From assembly GCF_003584105.1 (NCBI RefSeq), contig NZ_QXFO01000027.1, positions 62,001 to 126,000 of the forward strand: a stretch of DNA of 64,000 bases, read 5' to 3'. Position 1 is the first letter of the stretch, and each line of letters starts with the position of its first letter. A program made the translations under genes and the position numbers. Of the stretch, positions 17,154 to 25,727 are shown in pieces. Source of the DNA: Flagellimonas taeanensis. GTDB taxonomy: Bacteria > Bacteroidota > Bacteroidia > Flavobacteriales > Flavobacteriaceae. The notes below the pieces were generated by a model that made no database searches, had not been told where the DNA came from, and was given only the letters and a program-made list of their open reading frames with translations.

Positions 17154-17552
17154 TTAGGCTTGTTTTGGGGGCTGAAAAGGCCCATCGCCCCAAATGGGAG
17201 AATACGATACTTGGTAATGGAAGTTGCTTACAATGTCGAGCGGTACCTCAGAACTGGATTGGAAAAAGGGTTCAGGTTCAACCACGAAGGCCATGAGTTG
17301 CGAACATTGGGATTGATGTTGAAAGGGCAATTGCTCGTGTTCTTGTTGTTCCTCTTGGTGCTTTTCACTATGTGAAGCCTTTAGCTTGCCATAGTGCTTG
17401 GACACAAAAACCGTAAGGTCATCACCATATTCATCGATGTGGAACTGGTAGTGATCAAAAAAATTGCCCATCTCAACCAAATCGTTGAAATGGATATTGA
17501 CGCTCTGTAGAAAGATGAGCAAAGCCGTTCCTATGGTGAAAATCTTTTTCAT
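17154..17552 (-). CDS. Secreted His-rich protein preceding the metal efflux operon
   Basis: 132 residues, no family recognised with certainty. The N-terminus (MKKIFTIGTALLIFLQSVNI) is a signal peptide or anchor. The middle part is rich in His, Glu and Gln (HYGKLKASHSEKHQEEQQ, then EHEQLPFQHQSQC), as expected for a protein that binds soft or borderline metals in the periplasm. It is 81 bases upstream of the CzcA-type gene on the same strand, so it is probably the first gene of the efflux operon and may buffer or sense metal. The function is inferred from composition and position only. Confidence 0.65.
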   Translation of the reverse strand: MKKIFTIGTALLIFLQSVNIHFNDLVEMGNFFDHYQFHIDEYGDDLTVFVSKHYGKLKASHSEKHQEEQQEHEQLPFQHQSQCSQLMAFVVEPEPFFQSSSEVPLDIVSNFHYQVSYSPIWGDGPFQPPKQA

Positions 17553-17675
17553 GCCAGTTCCACAAAATTACGAATTCTATAAATCAACCAACTGCTTGGA
17601 AATAATTTAGAATGAATCTGGTTTTGTTGGGTTTTCAATTACCCACAAGTTTTCCCTTAGGCAACATTTTTGGGC

Positions 17676-18152
17676 TTATGGTTTTAATTCCCGCAAGACC
17701 ATGCCGTAATCATGTTGCAGGTCTTCGTGGAGCAACGGGATTTTTTTCTCGATGTATTCCAGCTGTCTTTGGTAGAGGTTGAGGAGGGTGGTGTTGCGGC
17801 GGATGGAGGGACTGAAACCGTTCAATTTTTCACAGAAGTACAGCAACAGTTCCACTTCAGTGGCCTTGTCGCCCGAATACCGGATGTATTTTTTGAGGAT
17901 CCTCAGGATTTTCCGGACACTTTTCTTGATGTAGAAAAAGCTGTTCACGTTGATCTCCGAGAACATTTCGTCCATCTCCTGTTTTACAGCTTCGATATAG
18001 CTTTCCTCGTTTTCCGCTTCAAAGAGCAGATAGGTGAGCAGTTCCTTGTTTTCCTTTTTGAAACGGGCAAGCCGCAAACAGAGCTGCATCACCTCATCCT
18101 GTGATCGGAACTGGAGTTCTTTTTTCAATTGTGCAATGGTGGCGGCTTTCAT
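17676..18152 (-). CDS. Conserved helical protein, function unknown
   Basis: 158 residues from the ATG at 18152 (MKAATIAQLKKELQF). The frame opens 63 codons further upstream, but that part runs into the divergent gene and does not look coding. It is strongly helical, charged and rich in Glu, Lys and Leu (KSVRKILRILKKYIRYSGDK), without signal peptide or membrane segment. I do not recognise the family. It is divergent from the small membrane-anchored protein at 18258. Confidence 0.7.
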   Translation of the reverse strand: MKAATIAQLKKELQFRSQDEVMQLCLRLARFKKENKELLTYLLFEAENEESYIEAVKQEMDEMFSEINVNSFFYIKKSVRKILRILKKYIRYSGDKATEVELLLYFCEKLNGFSPSIRRNTTLLNLYQRQLEYIEKKIPLLHEDLQHDYGMVLRELKP

Positions 18153-18257
18153 AAGCTGGACTTGATCCTTCAAATATACTAGGAATGCATCTTCTTGACC
18201 CTTAAAATGAATTGCACTACCTTTAAAGTCGGCAATGCCCTTAAGTTTTACCTTGGT

Positions 18258-18692
18258 ATGACAACAAAAAAAAGACATTGGTTGTGGAACGTGTTGATCG
18301 TTCTCACCTTGGCCCTGTGCATTTTCGCCTTTGTGGAACACTACAAAAATTGGTGTAAGATCGAAGAGGGGAACCTAAAGGTTCTTTCCGGCATCTATTA
18401 CCAAAAAATTCCTTTGGCAGAAATCGACAGTGTGGTGTTCGTGGACAAGCTCCCCGAAATGGAACGTTCCAACGGCTTTTCATGGATGGCCAAGGAAAAA
18501 GGGGTGTTCAAGGATTCCATTACCCAGACCAAGGTCTATGTTTTTGTGGATGACCTCAGGCAACAAAAGATCAAGGTGGTGCACCACGATTCCCTTAAAT
18601 TATACTTAAACCTTCAGGATAGCATAGAAACCCAGGGAATATATACTATTTTGCACGGCGAACTGATGGGCCGTTTACAGGAATCCAACTGA
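18258..18692 (+). CDS. Membrane-anchored protein with a small beta-rich domain
   Basis: About 144 residues from the ATG at 18258 (MTTKKRHWLWNVLIVLTLAL). One membrane helix near the N-terminus (about 9-28) is followed by a soluble domain (IEEGNLKVLSGIYYQKIPLA, TKVYVFVDDLRQQKIKVV) that resembles PH-like membrane-protein domains; this is only an impression. It lies 13 bases before the DUF2141 gene, probably the same transcript. Function unknown. Confidence 0.65.
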   Translation: MTTKKRHWLWNVLIVLTLALCIFAFVEHYKNWCKIEEGNLKVLSGIYYQKIPLAEIDSVVFVDKLPEMERSNGFSWMAKEKGVFKDSITQTKVYVFVDDLRQQKIKVVHHDSLKLYLNLQDSIETQGIYTILHGELMGRLQESN

Positions 18693-18705
18693 TCTTAAGA
18701 CCACA

Positions 18706-19113
18706 ATGAGAGGAATTCTCTTTTGTACATTGGTATTGCCACTGTTTGTTTTTTCACAGAACACCATTTCCGTTCATGTAAATAATGTAGGGTCTGACAT
18801 TGGGCATGTCAACGTAGCGGTGTATGACTCGGATGAGGCATTTTTGTCTTTTGACCGGGTTCTGAGAACTGGAACAAAAGCGGCAAGCAAGGGTCTGGTA
18901 ACTTTGGACATAGAAGACTTACCTGCCGGGGAATATGCTTTGGCGGTTTTTCATGATGAAAATGGAAATGGAAAGTTGGATACCAATTGGTTGGGGATCC
19001 CCAAGGAGAAAGTAGCCTTTTCCAATGCCAAGATGAAAACTTTTGGACCTCCAAAATACAAGGAATGTGCCTTTAAGGTGACCGCTGACCATGAAATCAG
19101 CATAGATCTCTAA
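18706..19113 (+). CDS. DUF2141 secreted protein
   Basis: 135 residues with a signal peptide (MRGILFCTLVLPLFVFSQ) and a compact beta-sandwich typical of DUF2141: VNVAVYDSDEAFL, then LPAGEYALAVFHDENGNGKLDTNWLGIPKE. The DENGNGKLD stretch looks like a calcium loop. The family is exported and of unknown function. It is the middle gene of a short plus-strand group. Confidence 0.85.
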   Translation: MRGILFCTLVLPLFVFSQNTISVHVNNVGSDIGHVNVAVYDSDEAFLSFDRVLRTGTKAASKGLVTLDIEDLPAGEYALAVFHDENGNGKLDTNWLGIPKEKVAFSNAKMKTFGPPKYKECAFKVTADHEISIDL

Positions 19114-19122
19114 ATAAAAAAT

Positions 19123-19515
19123 ATGGGAACAATTTTGATGGCCCAAGTGATGGGTGCGGTCTACGGACTTTTGGCAGTGGTTTTTGGCGCTTTTGGGGCC
19201 CATGCCCTTAAAAAGAAACTGACCCCTGAACTGCTCCATAGTTTTGAGACAGGGGTCAAGTATCAAATGTACCATGCCATTGTACTGTTGGTACTGGGTT
19301 TCAATCTCAGTTTTGATGGACCGTTGGATTCGGCCATCGTGAACTGCTTCATTTTTGGCACCCTCCTGTTTTCTTTCAGCATCTACGCGCTGTGCCTGGG
19401 CGCGGCCAAAGGGGATAAGCCCCGTTGGCTTGGGCCGGTCACTCCCATTGGCGGATTACTACTGGTCCTGGGGTGGGCCTTGTTGCTCTATTCCTTTGTT
19501 GCCACCCTCATCTAG
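19123..19515 (+). CDS. DUF423 (YgdD-type) membrane protein
   Basis: 130 residues with four membrane segments. Family signatures are visible: GAVYGLLAVVFGAFGAHALKK, FETGVKYQMYHAIVLL and the C-terminal PIGGLLLVLGWALLLYSF. Function unknown; an inner-membrane location is certain. An alternative start is Met6. Pieces of this gene's middle and end recur at 20263-20330, showing that the region downstream was rearranged. Confidence 0.88.
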   Translation: MGTILMAQVMGAVYGLLAVVFGAFGAHALKKKLTPELLHSFETGVKYQMYHAIVLLVLGFNLSFDGPLDSAIVNCFIFGTLLFSFSIYALCLGAAKGDKPRWLGPVTPIGGLLLVLGWALLLYSFVATLI

Positions 19516-19556
19516 AGCCTCAGGTATATGTTGCTGTTTATGGTGTTCATTTTGAG
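19506..19556 (-). pseudogene. Duplicated 3'-end fragment of the DUF4097 gene
   Basis: This stretch repeats 20321-20371, the junction between the end of DUF423 and the end of the DUF4097 gene. The first 21 bases are identical and about 25 of the next 30 match; similarity then fades. It is a leftover of the duplication that accompanied arrival of the lipoprotein gene at 19652-20227. Confidence 0.6.
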
Positions 19557-19651
19557 TGGGATACACCCATGATATTCACCACATCGCCTACCATATTTAT
19601 ACAGAATTATGTATGGGCTTTATGAATGCAACTTTTACTGGTAACCCTAAA

Positions 19652-20227
19652 TTACCTTCCATTATTTTGCGTTGATAATTTGTCAAAATGACGTCTTAAA
19701 ATACTCCTTGATAAACTGTCTGAATAGTCTGGACAATTGTAATATTTTCGATGCAATCCATATGACCATTTGTCCAATAGATCATAATCAAAGTCAACCA
19801 TGTCCTCAATACGGCTTTCAATGAAAACAAGTTTTAGGGCACTTTCATCCATAACTCCAAGTCCGGCATCAAACAAATTTTTATCTGGCAACCTTACAAG
19901 AACATGATTGCAATCTGAGCCATCTGGCTTCATCATAAAAACAATATTGACCGAGTCTTTGAACCTGGAATTCCATTCCTCATAGAAGGCATAGGCAAAT
20001 TCCCCGCATGGTCCCATGTCGACCCTTGACCATCCATCAAGTGTGCCATAGGTTAAGAGAAGTTCATTTCTAAGCTGATTTAAAACTGCAATGCGATTGT
20101 TCTCTATCTGGGTAATGCTGTCATTGCCCAAGTTCTCAACTTTGGACGAAGCATTAAGTTTGCTCGATTTTGACTGTGAACATGAAAACAAAAGGATTGC
20201 TGAAAAAGAGACCATTAATTTTATCAT
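19652..20227 (-). CDS. Lipoprotein of unknown function, inserted gene
   Basis: 191 residues. MIKLMVSFSAILLFSCSQSK is a lipoprotein signal with Cys16 as the lipidation site. The mature part has a short domain with GPCGEFAYAFYEEW and HVLVRLPDKNLFDAGLGVM that I cannot assign. The coding region is more AT-rich than its neighbours, and it is bracketed by broken copies of the genes on both sides (19506-19556 and 20263-20330). It is therefore a recent insertion between DUF423 and the DUF4097 operon. Confidence 0.75.
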   Translation of the reverse strand: MIKLMVSFSAILLFSCSQSKSSKLNASSKVENLGNDSITQIENNRIAVLNQLRNELLLTYGTLDGWSRVDMGPCGEFAYAFYEEWNSRFKDSVNIVFMMKPDGSDCNHVLVRLPDKNLFDAGLGVMDESALKLVFIESRIEDMVDFDYDLLDKWSYGLHRKYYNCPDYSDSLSRSILRRHFDKLSTQNNGR

Positions 20228-20262
20228 GATTCATCGTTTTTTAGCTTACACACGACTCTTTT

Positions 20263-20330
20263 ATAGTTTTGAGACAGGGGTCAAATGCTATATGAACAGG
20301 CTATTGTGCTTTGTTTCCAACCTCATCTAG
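20263..20330 (+). pseudogene. Remnant of the DUF423 gene
   Basis: 22 bases identical to 19238-19259 (coding SFETGVK in DUF423) are followed by degenerate sequence and then jump to the DUF423 stop context (CCAACCTCATCTAG). In frame it reads SFETGVKCYMNRLLCFVSNLI, an internally deleted copy of the end of DUF423. Together with 19506-19556 it frames the inserted lipoprotein. Confidence 0.65.
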
Positions 20331-21040
20331 AGCCTCAGGTACATGTTCCCGTTGATGGTGTTCAGTTTGAGGCGATGGGTGGCCTTGTCGAAACTTCCCT
20401 CCACTTTTTGGCCTACATAACGATCGGTGACCTTGAGGTTCAGTTTTTCATCGGCATAGATGTTGCCGTGGATCGTCTCGGCGACCAATCTGGAATTTTT
20501 CATCACTAGATCAATTTCACCGTTGATGGTCTGTAGGTCCATATCCCCATCATAGGTTTTGATGTCGATATTGCCATTGATCAATTCTGCGGTAAAGTTC
20601 CCTTGGATGACCTCAGCCTTTAGGTCACCATTGATGCTACTCACCTTGAAGCGGGCATTTTTGGGCACGTACAGCACATAATTGAACTCGTAGCTATCAT
20701 CTTCCATGAACCCCCTGTTCTTGGATCCTGGGTGATTTTTGTCCCATTCATTCTGAAATGCTTTGAATACCGGAATAGCATCTTCCGCGATGGTGATGGA
20801 TGAGGAACTTTCGTCTATGTCCAGATCATATAGATCGATGAATTTTCCATCTTTTGTGGTAATGTCCGCCTTGAAATAGACGGTGGACTTGTCCCAGGTC
20901 TTCACTTCGATGTCGGATGCAAACTTTACTTCAAGGTCAATAAATTGACCGGAATAGTTGATGTTCTTTTCGATGATTTTTTGGGCAGATAGGGATAGGG
21001 TGACCAATCCCACAAATGCGGCGACGATTAAATTTTTCAT
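20327..21040 (-). CDS. DUF4097-family beta-helix protein, exported
   Basis: 237 residues with signal peptide MKNLIVAAFVGLVTLSLSAQ and repeated short strands of the DUF4097 type (VSSINGDLKAEVIQGNFTAE, LINGNIDIKTYDGDMDL, LNTINGNMYLRL), predicted to form a right-handed parallel beta structure. It is last in the operon sigma, anti-sigma, DUF4097, DUF4097. Role unknown; such proteins often accompany anti-sigma modules at the envelope. Confidence 0.85.
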   Translation of the reverse strand: MKNLIVAAFVGLVTLSLSAQKIIEKNINYSGQFIDLEVKFASDIEVKTWDKSTVYFKADITTKDGKFIDLYDLDIDESSSSITIAEDAIPVFKAFQNEWDKNHPGSKNRGFMEDDSYEFNYVLYVPKNARFKVSSINGDLKAEVIQGNFTAELINGNIDIKTYDGDMDLQTINGEIDLVMKNSRLVAETIHGNIYADEKLNLKVTDRYVGQKVEGSFDKATHRLKLNTINGNMYLRL

Positions 21041-21113
21041 GATTGTTCGTTTTTGATTTTAATATTTAATTGATTTTTTGTGCTCTTGAGTGCCGTCAAA
21101 AGATGGACAGCAC

Positions 21114-21136
21114 CTCTCGACTGTGCTCGATGTGAC
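21114..21136. repeat. Dispersed flavobacterial intergenic repeat, copy 1
   Basis: The reverse complement contains TCGAGCACAGTCGAGAG, a version of the dispersed motif TTGAGCGCAGTCGAAGG found also near 28448 and 34731. It lies in the gap between the two DUF4097 genes. Confidence 0.5.
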
Positions 21137-21144
21137 CAGGGAAC

Positions 21145-21897
21145 TTATTTTTTCCGGAGGTACATGTTTCCATTGGTGGATTTCAGCGTGATGTCCACCC
21201 CGCCATTGTTGATGGATGCGCTTATCTTTCGTCCCAACACCGACTTTAGACCGTCCTTTTCGCTCAACTTTACGTCAAAATCGGTATAGACGTTGCCGTT
21301 GATGGTGCTCATGGACAGGTTGGCCGGGGTATTGCCGGGAAGGCTCACATCCACGGCCCCATTGGTGGAATACAGGGAAATGGGAGATCCTTGTTTTACG
21401 GTGCCAAACTCCACGGTCAATTCGCCGTTCAAGGTGTTGGCGGTAACGGGACCATTCACGTTCAAGATCTTGACACTGCCATTGAGCTGTGCATCAGCCT
21501 CGATCTCACCCGCAAACCCATCGATTTCGATGTCACCGTTCCAAGTGCTCTTGGCTGAGACGTTCTGGTTTTTTGGAAGGTAGATCTCGGCTCCTTCGGA
21601 TTTTCTAAGGTTGGTCACGATTAGGGTGTTGCCATCTTGGATGACGGAGAAGCCGATGCTGGTGTTGTCCGTTCCTCCTTCGCCCACCAACTTTAGGCCT
21701 TTTGCCCTTTCTGGGGTCTCTACCGATGGACCTGATTTGATCAGTAGCTCATTGGAGCTGTGTGTCCTTACCGTGATGTCGGATTTGGATTCGATCTTGA
21801 CCCATTGGACCCCGTTTAAGGATTTGGTATAATCGGATTGCGCATTGGCAATGGTGCCCACCAAAAGGGCGGTTAGCAAAAATGTGAATTTTCTCAT
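21145..21897 (-). CDS. DUF4097-family beta-helix protein, exported
   Basis: 250 residues with signal peptide MRKFTFLLTALLVGTIANAQ. The body repeats short strand units (AEIYLPKNQNVSAKSTWNGD, IEIDGFAGEIEADAQLNGSV, LSMSTINGNVYTD, LKSTNGNMYLRKK). It is a paralogue of the next gene downstream; both end in NGNMYLR. It lies 19 bases downstream of the anti-sigma gene and belongs to its operon. Confidence 0.85.
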   Translation of the reverse strand: MRKFTFLLTALLVGTIANAQSDYTKSLNGVQWVKIESKSDITVRTHSSNELLIKSGPSVETPERAKGLKLVGEGGTDNTSIGFSVIQDGNTLIVTNLRKSEGAEIYLPKNQNVSAKSTWNGDIEIDGFAGEIEADAQLNGSVKILNVNGPVTANTLNGELTVEFGTVKQGSPISLYSTNGAVDVSLPGNTPANLSMSTINGNVYTDFDVKLSEKDGLKSVLGRKISASINNGGVDITLKSTNGNMYLRKK

Positions 21898-21916
21898 GAT
21901 TTTCGTTTTTTGATGT

Positions 21917-22708
21917 TTATGTTATACTTGGTAATACAGCTTTGATCTGTTCTTTGATAAAGGGCTGGGTATCATCCTGTTCCATCAGTTTTTTCATGGG
22001 TTCAGCCGCCTTTCTCTCTTGTATCTGTACCAATACTTGAATAATGGCCACTTGGATGCTCGGGTTCTTTTCCTTTTCGAGTGCTTCGATGAGCAGGTTT
22101 TTTACAGTTTCCGAAGAAGTGAACTTGGACAGTGCCTCGAAGGCGGTCAAGCGGACGTTGTCGTTTTCATCATACAACAGCCTGTTGCCCAAAGCCTCTA
22201 TGATGGCTTCATCAGGTTGCTCAAATTCCTCGATATAGTTCACCCCTTGGATGCGCTTGCTGGCCGATTGGTTTTCCATGAGGGAAAGCATGGCGGTCTG
22301 TTTCATCTGCAAGGTCTCGTCCCGGAGCAGTGCGATGTCCCCATCAACCTTGCGCTGTTGGAACAACGATCCCATTTGAAAGGATACGGCCAACAGGGCC
22401 ACACTGGCCGCAATTTTGAGCAGGTTGCCCCCCCAGTTTGTTTTCTTCTCGGGAGAGGATAGGGGAATCACTTTGCCACGGCTTTCCTTTTCGGCTTCCA
22501 AGGCCGTTTCAAACGAAATCCTGAGCCTTTCCGAAGGAACTGGGACGTCTTGGTTGTCAAAGGCATGGAACAGGACTCTCATTTCTTCGAGTTCTTGTTG
22601 GCATTCGGTGCATTTACCCAAATGCAGTTCCGCTTTTCTCCTAGTTTCCATGTCCAAAGTACCGTCTAGATAATCTGGAATCAGGTCCGAAATGTGATTG
22701 TTTTCCAT
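21917..22708 (-). CDS. Zinc-finger anti-sigma factor with HEAT repeats
   Basis: 263 residues from the ATG at 22708. The N-terminal domain has the HxxxCxxC zinc motif of anti-sigma factors (His29, Cys33, Cys36 in ELHLGKCTECQQEL). A single membrane segment follows at about 102-122 (LLKIAASVALLAVSF). The C-terminal, periplasmic half is made of HEAT repeats (EALGNRLLYDENDNVRLTAF, EALEKEKNPSIQVAIIQVL, PMKKLMEQDDTQPFIKEQI). It starts 2 bases after the sigma-factor stop, so it is its partner. The HEAT repeats probably sense an envelope protein. Confidence 0.85.
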   Translation of the reverse strand: MENNHISDLIPDYLDGTLDMETRRKAELHLGKCTECQQELEEMRVLFHAFDNQDVPVPSERLRISFETALEAEKESRGKVIPLSSPEKKTNWGGNLLKIAASVALLAVSFQMGSLFQQRKVDGDIALLRDETLQMKQTAMLSLMENQSASKRIQGVNYIEEFEQPDEAIIEALGNRLLYDENDNVRLTAFEALSKFTSSETVKNLLIEALEKEKNPSIQVAIIQVLVQIQERKAAEPMKKLMEQDDTQPFIKEQIKAVLPSIT

Positions 22709-22710
22709 GG

Positions 22711-23235
22711 TTATATGCTTTGTAGGTATATTTTTTTCAATTTTTTCAAGATCCGGCACACCTTGGTCTTTACTGCGCCGGGTGTACTTCCGATCATTTC
22801 CGCCAACTCCTCGTAGCGTATTTCCTTGTATCTGCTCAAGATGACCAGTTCCCGATCGGCAGGATCTAGTTGGTTCAGGGCATTTTGTAAGTGGGCATTG
22901 TTCTCCATTACTTCGTCCTCATCCTCCACCGCTTTGTAGGCCAACACCTTGATGTCCTCATGGGGCTTGTGGTCCCTGGTGAAATGTGTATTCAAGTTGT
23001 TTCGGGCGATGGTAAAGAGCCAGGACTTGAACGATCCGTTCTTGTATGAGCTCCTGTACTTGATCAATTTGTAAAAGACATCCTGTGTCAGATCTTCACT
23101 CAACATACTATCACCGCACATTTTATATAGAAAGTGATAGACGTGCTTGTGGTATCTGTCAAAGAGGATCTTGAGCAGATCAAGGTCGCCCTCGGCAACT
23201 TTTTGCATTATGATCTCATCTGAAAGCGCTTCCAA
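22711..23235 (-). CDS. ECF-type RNA polymerase sigma factor
   Basis: 174 residues with region 2 (LFDRYHKHVYHFLYKMCGD, LTQDVFYKLIKYRSSY) and region 4 (YKEIRYEELAEMIGSTPGAV). The start is a TTG at 23235, chosen because MEALSDEIIMQKVAEGD supplies the usual first helix; the next ATG (23208) would remove half of it. It heads the operon with the HEAT-repeat anti-sigma and two DUF4097 proteins, which are probably its output or signal partners. Confidence 0.88.
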   Translation of the reverse strand: MEALSDEIIMQKVAEGDLDLLKILFDRYHKHVYHFLYKMCGDSMLSEDLTQDVFYKLIKYRSSYKNGSFKSWLFTIARNNLNTHFTRDHKPHEDIKVLAYKAVEDEDEVMENNAHLQNALNQLDPADRELVILSRYKEIRYEELAEMIGSTPGAVKTKVCRILKKLKKIYLQSI

Positions 23236-23312
23236 ACAATGTTTTTTAGTTGGTGTTCAACTTATATAGTCTGGAAATTAAAAAAGGTTACACAGAGGGG
23301 ATGAAAAAAGTC

Positions 23313-23343
23313 AAAAAAAAATCGCTTTGTAGAAAAAGCGATT
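23313..23343 (-). terminator. Rho-independent terminator of the feo operon
   Basis: On the minus strand AATCGCTTT-TTCTAC-AAAGCGATT forms a 9-bp stem directly followed by a run of T. It lies just after the stop of the small Cys-rich protein. Confidence 0.8.
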
Positions 23344-23364
23344 GGAATTCGAAGTGTTGTATAC

Positions 23365-23508
23365 TCAACTGCAACCACAATTGTCCTGACCGCAGGACTT
23401 GGAGCCCTTCTTTTTCCCAAAGACAGATTTGGGCAAAAGGAATTTCCAGACCAAATAGCCAACCGCCAAGGCCAAAGTGATATAGACTAAAATCTGTTGT
23501 ACTTCCAT
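23365..23508 (-). CDS. FeoB-associated Cys-rich membrane protein
   Basis: 47 residues starting MEVQQILVYITLALAVGYLVW, a single membrane helix, followed by a basic linker and the tail SKSCGQDNCGCS with three cysteines. This matches the short FeoB-associated Cys-rich proteins, which take the place of FeoC in several phyla. It lies 2 bases after feoB and is the last gene of the feo operon. I start at the ATG at 23508, inside a longer open frame that overlaps feoB. Confidence 0.85.
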   Translation of the reverse strand: MEVQQILVYITLALAVGYLVWKFLLPKSVFGKKKGSKSCGQDNCGCS

Positions 23509-23510
23509 GA

Positions 23511-25727
23511 CTATGCTAGAATTTGATAGGCGGCCAACGCTACAATATAGGCCAAAACACTCATGAAGCCCAGTTGGATCATGGGCCATTTCCAGGAATT
23601 CGTCTCCCGTTTCACGATGGCCAAGGTGCTCATACATTGCATGGCCAAGGCATAGAACAGCATCAACGATACGCCTGTTGCCAAATTGAACAAGGGTTTT
23701 CCCGAATCATCTAGTTCGGCGGCCATCCTGTTCTGGATGGTCTCTTCCTCATCGCTGCCCACACTGTAAATGGTGGCAAGGGTGCCTACAAACACTTCCC
23801 GGGCGGCAAAGGAGGTCAAAACGGCAATCCCGATCTTCCAGTCATAGCCCAAGGGCTTCACAATGGGTTCAAAGGCCTTTCCGGCCTGCCCGATATAGGA
23901 ATGTTCCAACTTGTAGCTGGCTATTTCCTGGGCCTTGGCACTTTCTGTGAGGTCGGCAGTCAGGGTTCGGACCGAATCCTGGACGGCGCTTGGCGCAAGT
24001 CCTTCCGATTCCACTTCTTCCAAATAGGAATCAATGTTGGTTTGGATATAGTTTTTGCTGTAGGTGCTCAGGCCTTCGCTGGCGATTCGCTCACTGACGA
24101 TTTTCTCGGCATTTTGAAAATCGTCCGAATACCCATTGGATCCCAAGAACCAGAGCACGATGGAGAGGGCCAAAATGATCTTACCCGCCCCGAACACAAA
24201 ACTCTTGGTCTTTTCCAGAACGGTATAGCCCACATTTTTGATCAAGGGCATACGATAGGTGGGCATTTCCACCATGAAGAGCGACCTACTTTTGATTTTC
24301 AAGATCTTGTCCAGCACCATGGCGGACAACAGGGCCATCCCAAACCCGAGAAGGTACAGCAGCATGAGGGTCAATGCTTGGTAGCTAAGACCCAGTACAC
24401 TTCCTTCGGGTATCACGAGGGCAATCAATATCAAATAGACAGGCAACCTGGCAGAACAAGTGGTAAAGGGCGTTACCAAAATGGTGATGAGACGTTCCTT
24501 CCAATTTTCTATGGTACGGGTGGCCATGATGGCGGGAATGGCGCATGCGTTGCCCGAGATCAAGGGGACCACACTTTTTCCGCTCAACCCAAAGGGGCGC
24601 ATCAAACGGTCCATCAGGAAAACGACGCGGCTCATATAGCCCGATTCTTCCAAAAGGGAGATAAAAAGGAACAGAAAGGCAATCTGTGGGATAAAGATGA
24701 CCACCCCCCCGATACCGACCAAGATTCCTTCGGCCAACAGATCGGTAAACAATCCGGGAGGCAATGTGTTCTTGATCCACTCGCTTGCAGCGGCAAACTG
24801 TTCGTCAATAAAATCCATCGGATAGCTGCTCCACTCAAAAATGGTCTGGAAAATAAGAAGTAGGATGGCGAAGAAAATGAGATAGCCAAACACTTTGTGT
24901 GTCAGTATCTTGTCGATGGAGGCCCTAAGTCCCTTTGCGGCCATTTGGTCCACTTTGTAGGTCGACTTGAGCGTATCGTTGATGAACTGATAGCGGAGCA
25001 CTGTTTCGCGGTGCTGTAGTTTTTTCAGCTCTTCCTTTGATTTGGTGAAAAAGGAAGTGGCATCCTGAATCCGTCGTTTCTCAATGGGCATGAAGTTCAC
25101 ATCCTGCGTGATGACCAACCAAAGCTTGTAGGGGTCCTCGTTGGGGAATGCCTTTTGGAGGTTCTTGAAATAATCCGGGGAAATCCGGGATGCATCAAGG
25201 TTGGGAGCGGTGGACAGCGATCTGTAATCGGCAATCAGTTCTTTGATACGGTCGATGCCCTCGTTTTTTCGGGTACTGACCAAGGCAATTTTGGTGTCCA
25301 ATTGTTTTTCCATGGCCTCGATGTCCAGCGAAATGCCTTTGCGGGACATCCGGTCCGCCATGTTGATGACAAGGATGGCGGGAATCTTCAGATCTTTGAT
25401 CTGGGTAAACAGGAACAGGTTCCTTTTGAGGTTTTCCACATCGGTGATCACCACGGCCACATCAGGAAAATCCTTGTCGTTTTTATTGAGGAGCAGTTCC
25501 ACCACCAAACTTTCGTCCAAGGAGGTGGTGTTGAGACTATAGGTTCCGGGAAGGTCCAGAATATGTGCCTTAACGCCCCTTGGCAGCTTGCATATCCCTT
25601 CCTTTTTTTCCACGGTGATCCCGGGATAGTTGCCCACTTTTTGTTTGAGGCCCGTAAGTTGGTTGAAAACAGAGGTCTTTCCGGTATTGGGATTACCGAT
25701 CAGGGCAACATTGATGCTTTTGCTCAT
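23511..25727 (-). CDS. feoB: Ferrous iron transport protein B
   Basis: Ferrous-iron permease of 738 residues. The N-terminal GTPase domain shows G1 (GNPNTGKTSVFNQL), G3 (LDLPGTYSL) and G4 (NMADR); a helical spacer follows, then the membrane domain with the Gate motifs (LISGNACAIPAIMATRTIEN and TSFAAREVFVGTLATIYSVG). It overlaps feoA by 4 bases (ATGA) and is followed by the Cys-rich small protein. Confidence 0.96.
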   Translation of the reverse strand: MSKSINVALIGNPNTGKTSVFNQLTGLKQKVGNYPGITVEKKEGICKLPRGVKAHILDLPGTYSLNTTSLDESLVVELLLNKNDKDFPDVAVVITDVENLKRNLFLFTQIKDLKIPAILVINMADRMSRKGISLDIEAMEKQLDTKIALVSTRKNEGIDRIKELIADYRSLSTAPNLDASRISPDYFKNLQKAFPNEDPYKLWLVITQDVNFMPIEKRRIQDATSFFTKSKEELKKLQHRETVLRYQFINDTLKSTYKVDQMAAKGLRASIDKILTHKVFGYLIFFAILLLIFQTIFEWSSYPMDFIDEQFAAASEWIKNTLPPGLFTDLLAEGILVGIGGVVIFIPQIAFLFLFISLLEESGYMSRVVFLMDRLMRPFGLSGKSVVPLISGNACAIPAIMATRTIENWKERLITILVTPFTTCSARLPVYLILIALVIPEGSVLGLSYQALTLMLLYLLGFGMALLSAMVLDKILKIKSRSLFMVEMPTYRMPLIKNVGYTVLEKTKSFVFGAGKIILALSIVLWFLGSNGYSDDFQNAEKIVSERIASEGLSTYSKNYIQTNIDSYLEEVESEGLAPSAVQDSVRTLTADLTESAKAQEIASYKLEHSYIGQAGKAFEPIVKPLGYDWKIGIAVLTSFAAREVFVGTLATIYSVGSDEEETIQNRMAAELDDSGKPLFNLATGVSLMLFYALAMQCMSTLAIVKRETNSWKWPMIQLGFMSVLAYIVALAAYQILA

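Noticed and set aside
23901-24863. 320-residue open frame antisense to feoB
   Set aside because: Gln/His/Gly-rich nonsense composition; feoB on the other strand has all its motifs.
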